Assembly: GCF_016907955.1 (NCBI RefSeq)
Contig: NZ_JAFBCX010000004.1
Span: 310,001 to 374,000 of the forward strand
DNA length: 64,000 bases
Origin: Lentzea nigeriaca
Lineage (GTDB): Bacteria; Actinomycetota; Actinomycetes; Mycobacteriales; Pseudonocardiaceae
Reading direction: 5' to 3'
Positions within the stretch are counted from its first letter, which is position 1, and each line of letters opens with the position of its first letter. The position numbers and the translations under genes are program-made. Under the pieces are notes generated by a model. It worked only from the letters and a program-made list of their open reading frames with translations. It was not told where the DNA came from and made no database searches. Below, piece after piece: positions 28,995 to 36,469 of this stretch.

Positions 28995-30206
28995 GTGAGC
29001 GACCCCAGCCTTCCTCTTCTCTCCACCGGCGAGCTGCTGCGCGGCATCGTCGACGAGGTGACGGAATCCCGGGCGCGTGATTATGTGGTGATGCAGAAAA
29101 TCGCCGAGTTGAACCGGCGCGGCGCCGCCGCCGAGCTCGGCTACAAAAACCTTGCGCTCGTGCTGCGGGACGCGGTCCGCTGGGACAAGAACACCGCGAC
29201 ACGGTGGGTCGAGCAGGCGGCGAAGCTGAGCGGTGAGATCACCCCGACCGGCAGCGAGATCACCGCAAGGCTCCCGATCACCGCCACGGCCGCCGCCGAG
29301 GGCGCCCTGTCGATCGAGCACGTCGCGGTGGTCGCGGAGGCGATGCAGACGCTGCCCGCCGACCGTGAGGCGCAGCTGGTCGACTACGCCCGCCAGTTCG
29401 AGCCCACCCTGGTCCGTGCCCTGGGCAAGAAGCTGATCTACGGGTTGTTCCAGAACGATCCCGAACCGACAGATCCCCAGCCCGAGCCCGCCTGCTCCCG
29501 TAACCGGCTGGCGTTGCGTCAGACCAGGGACGGGGTGGTGAGGTACTCGGGGACGATGGATCCGGTGACCGGTGCGACGTTGATGGCGGCGCTGGGCCCG
29601 CTGGCCAAGCCCCGCCCTGCCACCGCCGAGGGCCCGGACCCGCGGTCGCTGGACGAGCGGCAGGGCGACGCCCTGGCGGAGCTGCTCGATCTGGTGTTGC
29701 GGGCGGACGTGCTGCCCGAGCATGGCGGCGAGGCGGTCGCGTTGACGGTGACCGTGGACTATGACGACCTGGCCGAGCAGGCTGGGGCGGCGACGCTGGA
29801 CAACGGCGTGCACGTCCCCGCCGACCAGGTCCGCCAGCTCGCCTGTAGCGCGGGGATCCTCCCGATCGTGCTGGGCAGCCGGTCCCAGCCGCTCAACGTG
29901 GGCCGCCGGTCGCGGCTGTTCACCTCCGGCATCCGCCGCGCCCTGGTCGCCCGCGACCACGGCTGCGCCTTCCCGGGTTGTGGGCGTCCGCCGAAGCACT
30001 GCGATGCCCACCACATCCAGCACTGGGCCGACGGCGGCGACACCTCCCTCGACAACGGCGTGCTGCTGTGCCGCCACCACCACACCCTGGTCCACCGCAG
30101 CGGCTGGGACGTCACGATCGAACACGGCGTCCCGGTCTTCTACCCGCCCGCCTGGCTCGACCCCGAACGCAGACCCAGACGCAACCAGCTCCACACCGCC
30201 GCCTAA
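28995..30206 (+). CDS. DUF222 / HNH endonuclease (13E12 repeat family)
   Basis: A 403-residue protein with a DUF222 region (about 10-270) and a C-terminal HNH nuclease domain (about 310-375): RDHGCAFPGCGRP, CDAHHIQHWADGG, TSLDNGVLLCRHHHTLVH. H340, N354 and H363 fit the H-N-H triad, and C324, C329, C336 and C359 are candidate zinc ligands. The family is highly repeated in actinobacteria; the biological role is unproven, with homing or phage-linked activity proposed. The GTG at 28995 has no ribosome site, and a TAAATT -10-like box ends 8 bp before it, suggesting a leaderless transcript. Confidence 0.9.
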   Translation: MSDPSLPLLSTGELLRGIVDEVTESRARDYVVMQKIAELNRRGAAAELGYKNLALVLRDAVRWDKNTATRWVEQAAKLSGEITPTGSEITARLPITATAAAEGALSIEHVAVVAEAMQTLPADREAQLVDYARQFEPTLVRALGKKLIYGLFQNDPEPTDPQPEPACSRNRLALRQTRDGVVRYSGTMDPVTGATLMAALGPLAKPRPATAEGPDPRSLDERQGDALAELLDLVLRADVLPEHGGEAVALTVTVDYDDLAEQAGAATLDNGVHVPADQVRQLACSAGILPIVLGSRSQPLNVGRRSRLFTSGIRRALVARDHGCAFPGCGRPPKHCDAHHIQHWADGGDTSLDNGVLLCRHHHTLVHRSGWDVTIEHGVPVFYPPAWLDPERRPRRNQLHTAA

Positions 30207-30394
30207 CCCCGACCGAGGGACACGAGCGGACCCCCACCACCACCTCCACCGCCACGGCCGTGCAGCACCACCACGGCCGTGGCACAACCATGCCCAAAAC
30301 GCGGGACGGCCAGCAGCGGCATCGGCAAAGACGAAGACAAGAACCGATCCCACTATGGCAATGCGAAGCGAGCCCGTACACCTAATGCCGCGAT

Positions 30395-30618
30395 GGGAAG
30401 CGGTAATTTCCGGAACCCGACCGCACAAACTCAACCACGCACGCAGGCGATTGGCGCTTGACTTTGGGTGCGAGGTGCTACCGTGTTCGGATCAGCCGGG
30501 CTCTTTATGCCCGGCTTTTTGAGGCCGACCAGCGCCTCGCAAGGGCCCCGAAGTCAAGCGCCAATCGCAATCGTCGCGAAGCGGCGATGAAAAAACCAGG
30601 CTCGTCAAAAGGCCGCCC
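30395..30618. repeat. Right inverted repeat of the HNH element
   Basis: This is the reverse complement partner of 28680-28901. The core palindrome spans 30447-30568, with perfect 18-bp ends at 30447-30464 and 30551-30568. On the plus strand it holds TTGACT (30458-30463), TACCGT (30479-30484) and then a hairpin with a T-tract. Confidence 0.85.
30494..30520 (+). terminator. Intrinsic terminator inside the right repeat
   Basis: Stem 30494-30501 pairs with 30509-30516 (AGCCGGGC/GCCCGGCT) with a 7-nt loop, followed by five T residues. It lies 288 bp after the HNH stop and could end that transcript. The mirror copy in the left repeat points the other way, so the element is bounded by outward-acting terminators. 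Confidence 0.75.
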
Positions 30619-30645
30619 CAGGAAACCCCGAGACGGCCGAAGAAC

Positions 30646-31569
30646 TCACCCGCTGGTAACGGTGGTCCGATCCAAATCCGGCTCCAAGTAGATCAGTCGA
30701 GCATGCGGCACCTTGTTCCGCACCCGCATCTCGGCATCGTTGATCGCCTGCGCCACCTCGTCCAACGGCAGCTGCGGCTCCAGTGCGATCTTCGCCGCGA
30801 CCAGCAGTTCCTCCGGTCCGAGGTACTGGGTCTTGATGTGGATGACCCGTTGCACCTTGCCGGCGGCCAGTTCGTCGCAGATCAGGTCGAGGTCGGCGTC
30901 CGAGGCGCCCTCGCCGATCAGCAGCGACTTCATCTCGATGATCAGGATGATCGCGATGACGCCCAGCAGGAGGCCGATGGCGACGGTGCCGAGTGCGTCG
31001 AAGACCGGGTCGCCGGTCAGAGTGGTCAGGCCGACGCCCAGCAGCGCCAGGACGAGGCCGAGCAGGGCGCCCGCGTCCTCCAGGAGCACTACGGGGAGTT
31101 CGGGGACGCGGGACTGGCGGATGAAGCCCCACCACGAGACGTCGCCCTTGATCTTCTTGGACTCGCTGATCGCGGTGACGAAGCTGTAGGTCTCCAGGCC
31201 GATCGCGACTACGAGGATGCCCACGGCGACGATCGGGTTCGAGAGGCCCTCTGGGTGTTGCAGTTTGTGGATGCCCTCGTACAGGGCGAAGACCGAGCCG
31301 AGGCTGAAGAGCAGCAGGGCGACTACGAAGGACCAGAAGTAGCGGTCGCGGCCGTAGCCGAACGGGTGGAGCCTCGTGGCTTTGCGCTGGGCCGTTTTCT
31401 GGCCGAGCAGCAGGAGGCCCTGGTTCGACGTGTCGGCGACCGAGTGCACCGCCTCGGCCAGCATCGACGACGAGCCGGTGATCAAGAATCCGACGAACTT
31501 CGCCGCCGCGATACCGGCATTCGCCACCAATGCCGCGACGATGGCCTTGGTCCCGCCCCCTGCTGACAC
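30646..31569 (-). CDS. Cation diffusion facilitator family transporter
   Basis: A 307-residue membrane protein with about six TM helices and CDF features: SSSMLAEAVHSVADTSNQGLLLLG (metal-binding His/Asp in TM2), HPFGYGRDRYFWSF, and LLEDAGALLGLVLALLGVGL with the second acidic site in TM5. A short cytoplasmic C-terminal domain follows. It would export Zn, Fe or Mn by proton antiport; TM2 HxxxD and TM5 ExxD-type residues leave the metal unresolved. The GTG at 31569 is 44 bp downstream of manA on the same strand. Confidence 0.92.
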   Translation of the reverse strand: MSAGGGTKAIVAALVANAGIAAAKFVGFLITGSSSMLAEAVHSVADTSNQGLLLLGQKTAQRKATRLHPFGYGRDRYFWSFVVALLLFSLGSVFALYEGIHKLQHPEGLSNPIVAVGILVVAIGLETYSFVTAISESKKIKGDVSWWGFIRQSRVPELPVVLLEDAGALLGLVLALLGVGLTTLTGDPVFDALGTVAIGLLLGVIAIILIIEMKSLLIGEGASDADLDLICDELAAGKVQRVIHIKTQYLGPEELLVAAKIALEPQLPLDEVAQAINDAEMRVRNKVPHARLIYLEPDLDRTTVTSG

Positions 31570-31613
31570 GCCTGTCTCCTCGCTGACCGGTCCGGTTTGT
31601 CCGGTGGTGAACC

Positions 31614-32828
31614 TTAGTCCGTTCCCGCGGTGGCGCGGAAAAGTTGGGCGGATTCAACACCATCCGGGCGGACGATCACAGCCGGGTCCGATGCGGGCAG
31701 CCACACCGACTGGCCGCGTGCCAGTCGCATCGAGTCGCCGCGGGCGTTGGTCAGCACGGCCGCGCCCTCGGTGCAGATCAGGATCTGCGGACCGTCGTGG
31801 TTGATCCTGGTCTCGCCGGACACGTCCAGACGCGAGAGCTCGAACTCCGGCGCGGGCGTGCGGTAGACGCGGACGCCGGGCGAGACCTCTTCGCCGGTCA
31901 GCACTTCCATGTCGCCGCACGTGAAGTCGAGCACGCGCAGCAACTCGGGCACGTCGACGTGCTTGGGGGTGAGGCCGCAGCGCAGGATGTTGTCGGAGTT
32001 CGCCAGGATCTCGACTCCGGTGCCGCGCAGGTACGCGTGGAGGTTGCCGGCGGACAGGAAGATCGCCTCGCCCGGCTGCAGCACGATGCGGTTCAGCAGC
32101 AGGGCAGCCAGCACGCCCGCGTCGCCGGGGTAGGACTCGCCCAGCTCCAGGATCGTGCGGCATTCCAGGTCGAACTCGCCGTGCTCCTTCACGTGCAGCA
32201 CGCACGCGTCGAGCACCTGCGGCAGCAGCGACGAGAGCGACGTCTGCGGCAGGGTGATCAGCATCGTGAACAGCGCGCGCAGGCCTGACGAGTCCGGCTG
32301 TGCGACCAGCATTTCGGTGTAGGGCGCCAGCGCGGGGGCGTCCAGGGCGCGCAGCAACGCGATGGTGCGCTCCGGGGCGCGGAAGCCCGCCAGGGCGTGG
32401 AACTCCGTCAGGGCGCAGATCAGCTCCGGCTTGGCCGCCGGGTCCTTGTAGTTGCGTACCGAGGCGTCGCGCGGGATGCCCGCCGCTTCCTCAGCGGCGA
32501 AGCCCTCTGCCGCCTGCGTGGCGGACGGATGTGCCTGCAGGCTCAGCGCCTCGTCGGCGGCGAGGATCTTGAGCAGAAACGGGAGCCGGCTGCCCCACCG
32601 CTCGGCGACACGGGTGCCGAGCTGGCCGTCCGGGTCGGCGTTCAGCAGGTCGAGCAGCGAGCGCTCCACGCCGTCCGCGCCGAGCACGCGGGACGGGTCG
32701 CCGGGGTGGGCGCCCATCCACAGCTCGGCCTCGGGATGGGGTGCGGGCACCTCCTTCCCGAGCAGCTCGGCGATGGCCGTGCGCGAGCCCCACGCGTACG
32801 GCCTGACCGTGTTGTGCAGCAGGTCCAC
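31614..32828 (-). CDS. manA: Mannose-6-phosphate isomerase, class I
   Basis: ManA interconverts fructose-6-P and mannose-6-P, the entry to GDP-mannose. It has 404 residues. The N-terminal RPYAWGSRTAIAELLG and AELWMGAHPGDPS, the zinc-site region LSLQAHPSATQAAEGF, KPELICALTEFHALAGFR, and FLSAGNLHAYLRGTGVEIL.NSDNILRCGLTPKHVDV are the PMI type I signatures. The GTG start is at 32828. It follows the SIS-domain gene by 21 bp. The order manA-SIS-manB repeats Rv3255c-Rv3257c. Confidence 0.96.
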   Translation of the reverse strand: MDLLHNTVRPYAWGSRTAIAELLGKEVPAPHPEAELWMGAHPGDPSRVLGADGVERSLLDLLNADPDGQLGTRVAERWGSRLPFLLKILAADEALSLQAHPSATQAAEGFAAEEAAGIPRDASVRNYKDPAAKPELICALTEFHALAGFRAPERTIALLRALDAPALAPYTEMLVAQPDSSGLRALFTMLITLPQTSLSSLLPQVLDACVLHVKEHGEFDLECRTILELGESYPGDAGVLAALLLNRIVLQPGEAIFLSAGNLHAYLRGTGVEILANSDNILRCGLTPKHVDVPELLRVLDFTCGDMEVLTGEEVSPGVRVYRTPAPEFELSRLDVSGETRINHDGPQILICTEGAAVLTNARGDSMRLARGQSVWLPASDPAVIVRPDGVESAQLFRATAGTD

Positions 32829-32849
32829 TTCTCTTCTCAGCTCCCAGAC

Positions 32850-33914
32850 TCAGTACGGGTTGCCGCCGAGAGTGCCGGCGGCAAGCCCGAGGTAAAGCGC
32901 GGCCAGCTCGAAGCGGAGCGCGAGCAGCGCGGCACTGACCGCGTCGCCTCCCGCCACCTCGACGGCCGGTTCCAGCACGTCGGCTCCCGGCAGGGCCTCC
33001 TCGGCCGCATGCCGCACAGCATCCGCCACCGGGCCCTGGCGCACTGCCAGCAACAGCACCCGGACGAGTCCGCCAACGGTCTCGTCGTCCGGATCGGCGA
33101 ACAGGTCGGCACCGGAGGTCCCCTGGACCGCGCGGCGGTGCAGCACCGGGCGGGTCAGCGCCTGCGGGTAACCGGCGACGTCGCAGGCGACCCCGGCGAA
33201 CGCGGCCAGCGCGCCGGCACCCTGCACGCCCACCGACGTGGCGACCTCGTCGAGGCCCCACAGCAGCGGCGTGCGCTCGGCGACGCGCAGCGCCAGCGAC
33301 TTCGCCGGGTTCACGAACGACTCGTGCATCGGGTGGTCGCGCTCGGCCTCGCGGTCGAGCTCGTCCGCGACGAGGTCCACGTCGACCTTGAGCAGGCCCA
33401 GCGCGTTCAGCACCACGATCCACGCTGCGAGCGCGCGGTGGAAGCTGAAGCCGGGCGGCACCTCGACGCGGGGCGCGAGCAGCACGGCCTGACCGGCCGC
33501 GGCCGCGGCGACCGGACCGGAGTCCGGGGCAGTCAGCAGCGTCCGCGCGCCGCGCCTGCAGGCGCGGTCGATCGACTCGGCGAGCACCCGGTCACCGGGG
33601 TCCTCGGTGTGGGCGAGCACCACGTCGAGCGCGCCGACCCACGGCGGCACCTCGTCGGACACCACCACGGGCACCGAGCAGCCGGGGCCGAGCAACGCCA
33701 TGACGACTCCCGCGACCGCCACCGCGTGGCCGGGCCGGGTGACCAGCACGACCGCGCGCGGGCGTTCGGAGAAGATCCGGTCCACGCCCGCCTCGGCCGC
33801 GGCCTCCGCGGTGGAACGGACCTGTGCCCCTGCCCGTGCGGCAGCGCGCAGCCAGCCGCCGGTGTCGGCGTCGGCGAGGCGGCTCGGGTCGTCGAGCAGC
33901 GTGTCGTCGAGCAC
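32850..33914 (-). CDS. SIS-domain protein related to bifunctional PGI/PMI
   Basis: A 354-residue sugar-isomerase (SIS) protein corresponding by position to Rv3256c. The N-terminal half has the SIS fold (RPRAVVLVTRPGHAVAVAGVVMALLG, PVVVSDEVPPWVGALDVVLAHTEDPGD). The C-terminal region carries HRALAAWIVVLNALGLL and HPMHESFVNPAKSLAL, as in archaeal-type phosphoglucose/phosphomannose isomerase-like proteins. Catalysis is not proven. The GTG at 33914 lies 4 bp after the Trm112-like stop. It probably acts in mannose metabolism with manA and manB. Confidence 0.85.
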   Translation of the reverse strand: MLDDTLLDDPSRLADADTGGWLRAAARAGAQVRSTAEAAAEAGVDRIFSERPRAVVLVTRPGHAVAVAGVVMALLGPGCSVPVVVSDEVPPWVGALDVVLAHTEDPGDRVLAESIDRACRRGARTLLTAPDSGPVAAAAAGQAVLLAPRVEVPPGFSFHRALAAWIVVLNALGLLKVDVDLVADELDREAERDHPMHESFVNPAKSLALRVAERTPLLWGLDEVATSVGVQGAGALAAFAGVACDVAGYPQALTRPVLHRRAVQGTSGADLFADPDDETVGGLVRVLLLAVRQGPVADAVRHAAEEALPGADVLEPAVEVAGGDAVSAALLALRFELAALYLGLAAGTLGGNPY

Positions 33915-33918
33915 CGGA

Positions 33919-34119
33919 TCACCCAGCCGAGGGCGGCTCGACCGCCTCGTCCAGCAGGAGCACCGGGATGCCGTCGCGCACCGGGAACGAACGCCCGCAC
34001 GCGGTGCACGTGAGGAAGTCCGCCTCCGGGTCGTCCGGCGTCCCGACCTGCAACGGCGCGTGCTCAGGGCACGGGCAGGCGAGGATCTCCAGCAACTGCT
34101 CTTCGAGCTTGACGGCCAC
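33919..34119 (-). CDS. Trm112 family zinc-binding small protein
   Basis: A 66-residue Trm112-like protein. The N-terminal LEEQLLEILACPCPEHAPLQ and the central FLTCTACGRSFPVRDGIPVLLLDEA give the paired Cys (near 14-16 and 39-42) and the IPVLL signature. In eukaryotes and archaea Trm112 activates methyltransferases; the role in actinobacteria is unknown. It lies between manB (10 bp upstream) and the SIS gene (4 bp downstream), so it is part of the operon. Confidence 0.92.
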   Translation of the reverse strand: MAVKLEEQLLEILACPCPEHAPLQVGTPDDPEADFLTCTACGRSFPVRDGIPVLLLDEAVEPPSAG

Positions 34120-34129
34120 TGTTCTCTCC

Positions 34130-35482
34130 TCAGGCCCGCACGATCGCGAGGACCTCGTCGCGCAGGGCGGCGACGGCCTCGTCGGTGGCGGCTTCGACGT
34201 TCAGGCGCAGCAGCGGCTCGGTGTTCGAGGCGCGGAGGTTGAACCACGACCCGTCCGGCAGCTGCACGGTGAGACCATCCAGCTCGTCGAGCGTGACGCC
34301 GTCGCGGGACCCGAATGCGTCCTTGATCGCGGCGATCCGCCCGGCCTGGTCGGCGACCGTGGAGTTGATCTCACCGGAGGCGGAGTAGCGGTTGTAGACC
34401 TCCGTGAGCTTCGACAGCGGACCTTCCTGCTCGCCCAGCGCGGCCAGCACGTGCAGCGCGGCCAGCATGCCGGTGTCCGCACGCCAGAAGTCGCGGAAGT
34501 AGTAGTGCGCCGAGTGCTCGCCACCGAAGATGGCGCCGGTCTTCGCCATCTCCTCCTTGATGAACGAGTGGCCGACGCGCGTGCGGACCGGCCGGCCGCC
34601 GTGCTCGGCGACGATCTCCGGCACCGCGTGCGAGGTGATCAGGTTGTGGATGATCGTGCCGCCGGGGTCCTTCGCGAGCTCGCGCACGGCCACCAGCGCG
34701 GTGATCGCGGACGGGCTCACCGGGTCGCCGTTCTCGTCGACGACGAAGCAGCGGTCCGCGTCACCGTCGAACGCGACACCGGCGTCGGCGCCCTCGGCCT
34801 TGGTGCGGGCCTGGAGGTCGACGATGTTCTTGGGGTCGAGGGGGTTCGCCTCGTGGTTGGGGAAGCTGCCGTCGAGCTCGAAGTACATGGGGACGATCTC
34901 GATGGGCAGGCCCTCGAAGACCTGCGGCACCGTGTAGCCGCCCATGCCGTTGCCGGCGTCCACGACGATCTTCAGCGGGCGGATGCTCTTCAGGTCGACG
35001 AGCTCGTTGAGGTACGCCGCGTAGTCCACGAGCATGTTGCGCTCTTCGAACGTGCCCGGCGTGACGCCCTCGGCGTCCGGCACCTGGTTCTCGGCGTCCT
35101 GGCGGATCTGCGCGAGACCGGAGTCCTGGCCCACCGGCGAGGCACCCGCGCGGCACAGCTTGATGCCGTTGTACTGCGCCGGGTTGTGGCTCGCGGTGAA
35201 CATCGCACCGGGCAGGTCGAGCTTGCCGGACGCGAAGTAGAGCATGTCGGTGCTGGCGAGCCCGATGCTGATCACGTTGACGCCCTGCGCCTGCGCGCCC
35301 TCCGCGAACACCCGCGAGAGCTCGGGTGACGAGTCACGCATGTCGTGACCGATCACGATGGCTGGTCCACCGACCAAGCGCGCGAAGGCTGCGCCGAAGT
35401 CGCGGACCACGCCGGCGTCCAGCTGTTCGCCGACCACCCCGCGGATGTCGTACGCCTTGACGATGCCGGACAGGTCACGCAC
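34130..35482 (-). CDS. manB: Phosphomannomutase/phosphoglucomutase
   Basis: This mutase interconverts mannose-6-P and mannose-1-P for GDP-mannose (possibly also glucose phosphates). It has 450 residues. Sites seen: KAYDIRGVVGEQL, substrate IGHDMRDSSPELS, the phospho-Ser loop MFTASHNPAQYNGIK, the metal site GVAFDGDADRCFVVDENG and the phosphate-binding RASNTEPLLRLNVEA. The GTG at 35482 has GGGAG 8 bp upstream; the GTG at 35491 has no room for a ribosome site. It is the first gene of the manB-Trm112-SIS-manA run (pmmB, Rv3257c). Confidence 0.96.
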   Translation of the reverse strand: MRDLSGIVKAYDIRGVVGEQLDAGVVRDFGAAFARLVGGPAIVIGHDMRDSSPELSRVFAEGAQAQGVNVISIGLASTDMLYFASGKLDLPGAMFTASHNPAQYNGIKLCRAGASPVGQDSGLAQIRQDAENQVPDAEGVTPGTFEERNMLVDYAAYLNELVDLKSIRPLKIVVDAGNGMGGYTVPQVFEGLPIEIVPMYFELDGSFPNHEANPLDPKNIVDLQARTKAEGADAGVAFDGDADRCFVVDENGDPVSPSAITALVAVRELAKDPGGTIIHNLITSHAVPEIVAEHGGRPVRTRVGHSFIKEEMAKTGAIFGGEHSAHYYFRDFWRADTGMLAALHVLAALGEQEGPLSKLTEVYNRYSASGEINSTVADQAGRIAAIKDAFGSRDGVTLDELDGLTVQLPDGSWFNLRASNTEPLLRLNVEAATDEAVAALRDEVLAIVRA

Positions 35483-35564
35483 GCCGCACACTCCCGAAAC
35501 TCGCTCTTGACGGCCACTGCCACGGGAGCCTACCGGCGAGCAGATCAGCGATGCGTGTGGTCGC

Positions 35565-35924
35565 TCAGTCCTCGTGCGGATCGGGCAATACCCGCAGGTG
35601 GCCGCGCCTGTGGGTGCCCAGGGGCACGTCGGGCACCTTCGGCACCACGTCAGCTCGCCCTGCCTCGCGCACGGCCTCGGCCAGCGCGGTCAGGTCGTCC
35701 ACAGTCGGCTCGGGCGCCGCGAACTCACCCTGATGCCTCACGACCTCCCAGCCACGCGGCGCCGTGAGCCGCAGGGCGTGCTCCTCGCACAGGTCGTAGC
35801 TGTGCGGTTCGGAGTACGTGGCGAGCGGTCCGACGACTGCGGTGGAGTCCGCATAGGCGTAGGTGAGCGTGGCGACAGCCGGGTTAGCACACCCGGTTCG
35901 CGAGCACCGTCTCACGCTCCGCAC
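35565..35924 (-). CDS. DUF3499 family protein
   Basis: A 119-residue protein that matches the actinobacterial DUF3499 family (Rv3258c position). It begins VRSVRRCSRTGCANPAVATLTYAYADS and has YDLCEEHALRLTAPRGW and WEVVRHQGEF. Cys residues in CSRTGC and LCEEH suggest a zinc ribbon. The function is unknown. It precedes manB on the same strand (82-bp gap). The GTG at 35924 is the family start; a longer upstream frame lacks conserved residues. Confidence 0.9.
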   Translation of the reverse strand: MRSVRRCSRTGCANPAVATLTYAYADSTAVVGPLATYSEPHSYDLCEEHALRLTAPRGWEVVRHQGEFAAPEPTVDDLTALAEAVREAGRADVVPKVPDVPLGTHRRGHLRVLPDPHED

Positions 35925-36017
35925 GATCGGGGACGATAGCGCGTCCGCGCGAACCTGTGTGTGAGGCACGCTGTGTTTGCTCGCCCGCGGCAGCAACTAG
36001 GCTGCTGGGTTGTGGTG

Positions 36018-36461
36018 ATGGCACGGGGTTCACGTCGACAGAACTCGCCTCGCCGGCGCAACCGCGACCGGCACGGCCGAGGGCTGCGCGGTCCGCTCTA
36101 CCCGGCCACGCTGCCCGCCGCGCGGTCGCGGGCCGAGCGCTTCGACGCGCTGGTCATCGAGGCCCTCGAGCCGATCGAGGCGCGCTGGCGGACCGAGCTC
36201 ACCCAGCTCGACGTGGCCGTGGACGACGTGCCGGACGTGCAGGTCGAAGGCGAGGACGGGGTCGTCGAGGACGGCAACGTTCCCCTGGCCCGACTGCTGC
36301 CCGCCGGCTCTGATGCCCGCGCCAGGATCGTGCTCTACCGGCGTCCGCTGGAGGCACGCGCGAAGGACGGCGCGGACCTCGCCGACCTGGTGCACGACGT
36401 CCTGGTCGAGCAGGTGGCGAACTACCTGGGCCTGGACCCGGACGTGATCGACGAGGGCTGA
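36018..36461 (+). CDS. Metallopeptidase-fold protein (PF06262-like) with degenerate active site
   Basis: A 147-residue protein (147 codons from the ATG at 36018; GTG at 36012 or 36015 is possible). It corresponds by position to Rv3259. The N terminus is very basic (GSRRQNSPRRRNRDRHGRGLRGPLYP). The C-terminal part resembles the minimal zincin family: RIVLYRRPLEARAKDGADLADLVHDVLVEQVANYLGLDPDVIDEG. The canonical HExxHxxG is read here as VEQVANYLG, so both zinc-binding His are missing and peptidase activity is doubtful. It converges on the giant glycosyltransferase (8-bp gap). Confidence 0.8.
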   Translation: MARGSRRQNSPRRRNRDRHGRGLRGPLYPATLPAARSRAERFDALVIEALEPIEARWRTELTQLDVAVDDVPDVQVEGEDGVVEDGNVPLARLLPAGSDARARIVLYRRPLEARAKDGADLADLVHDVLVEQVANYLGLDPDVIDEG

Positions 36462-36469
36462 GACCCCTC

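Larger units (their letters stand above)
28680..30618. mobile_element. Putative mobile unit: DUF222-HNH gene between long inverted repeats
   Basis: The HNH gene (28995-30206) is flanked by near-identical inverted arms of about 220 bp. Each arm contains a ~123-bp palindromic core ending in the same perfect 18-bp arms. The layout recalls REP13E12-type repeats of mycobacteria, which encode DUF222-HNH proteins and serve as a phage integration target. No transposase is present and no target duplication was identified, so the outer limits are approximate. Confidence 0.6.
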
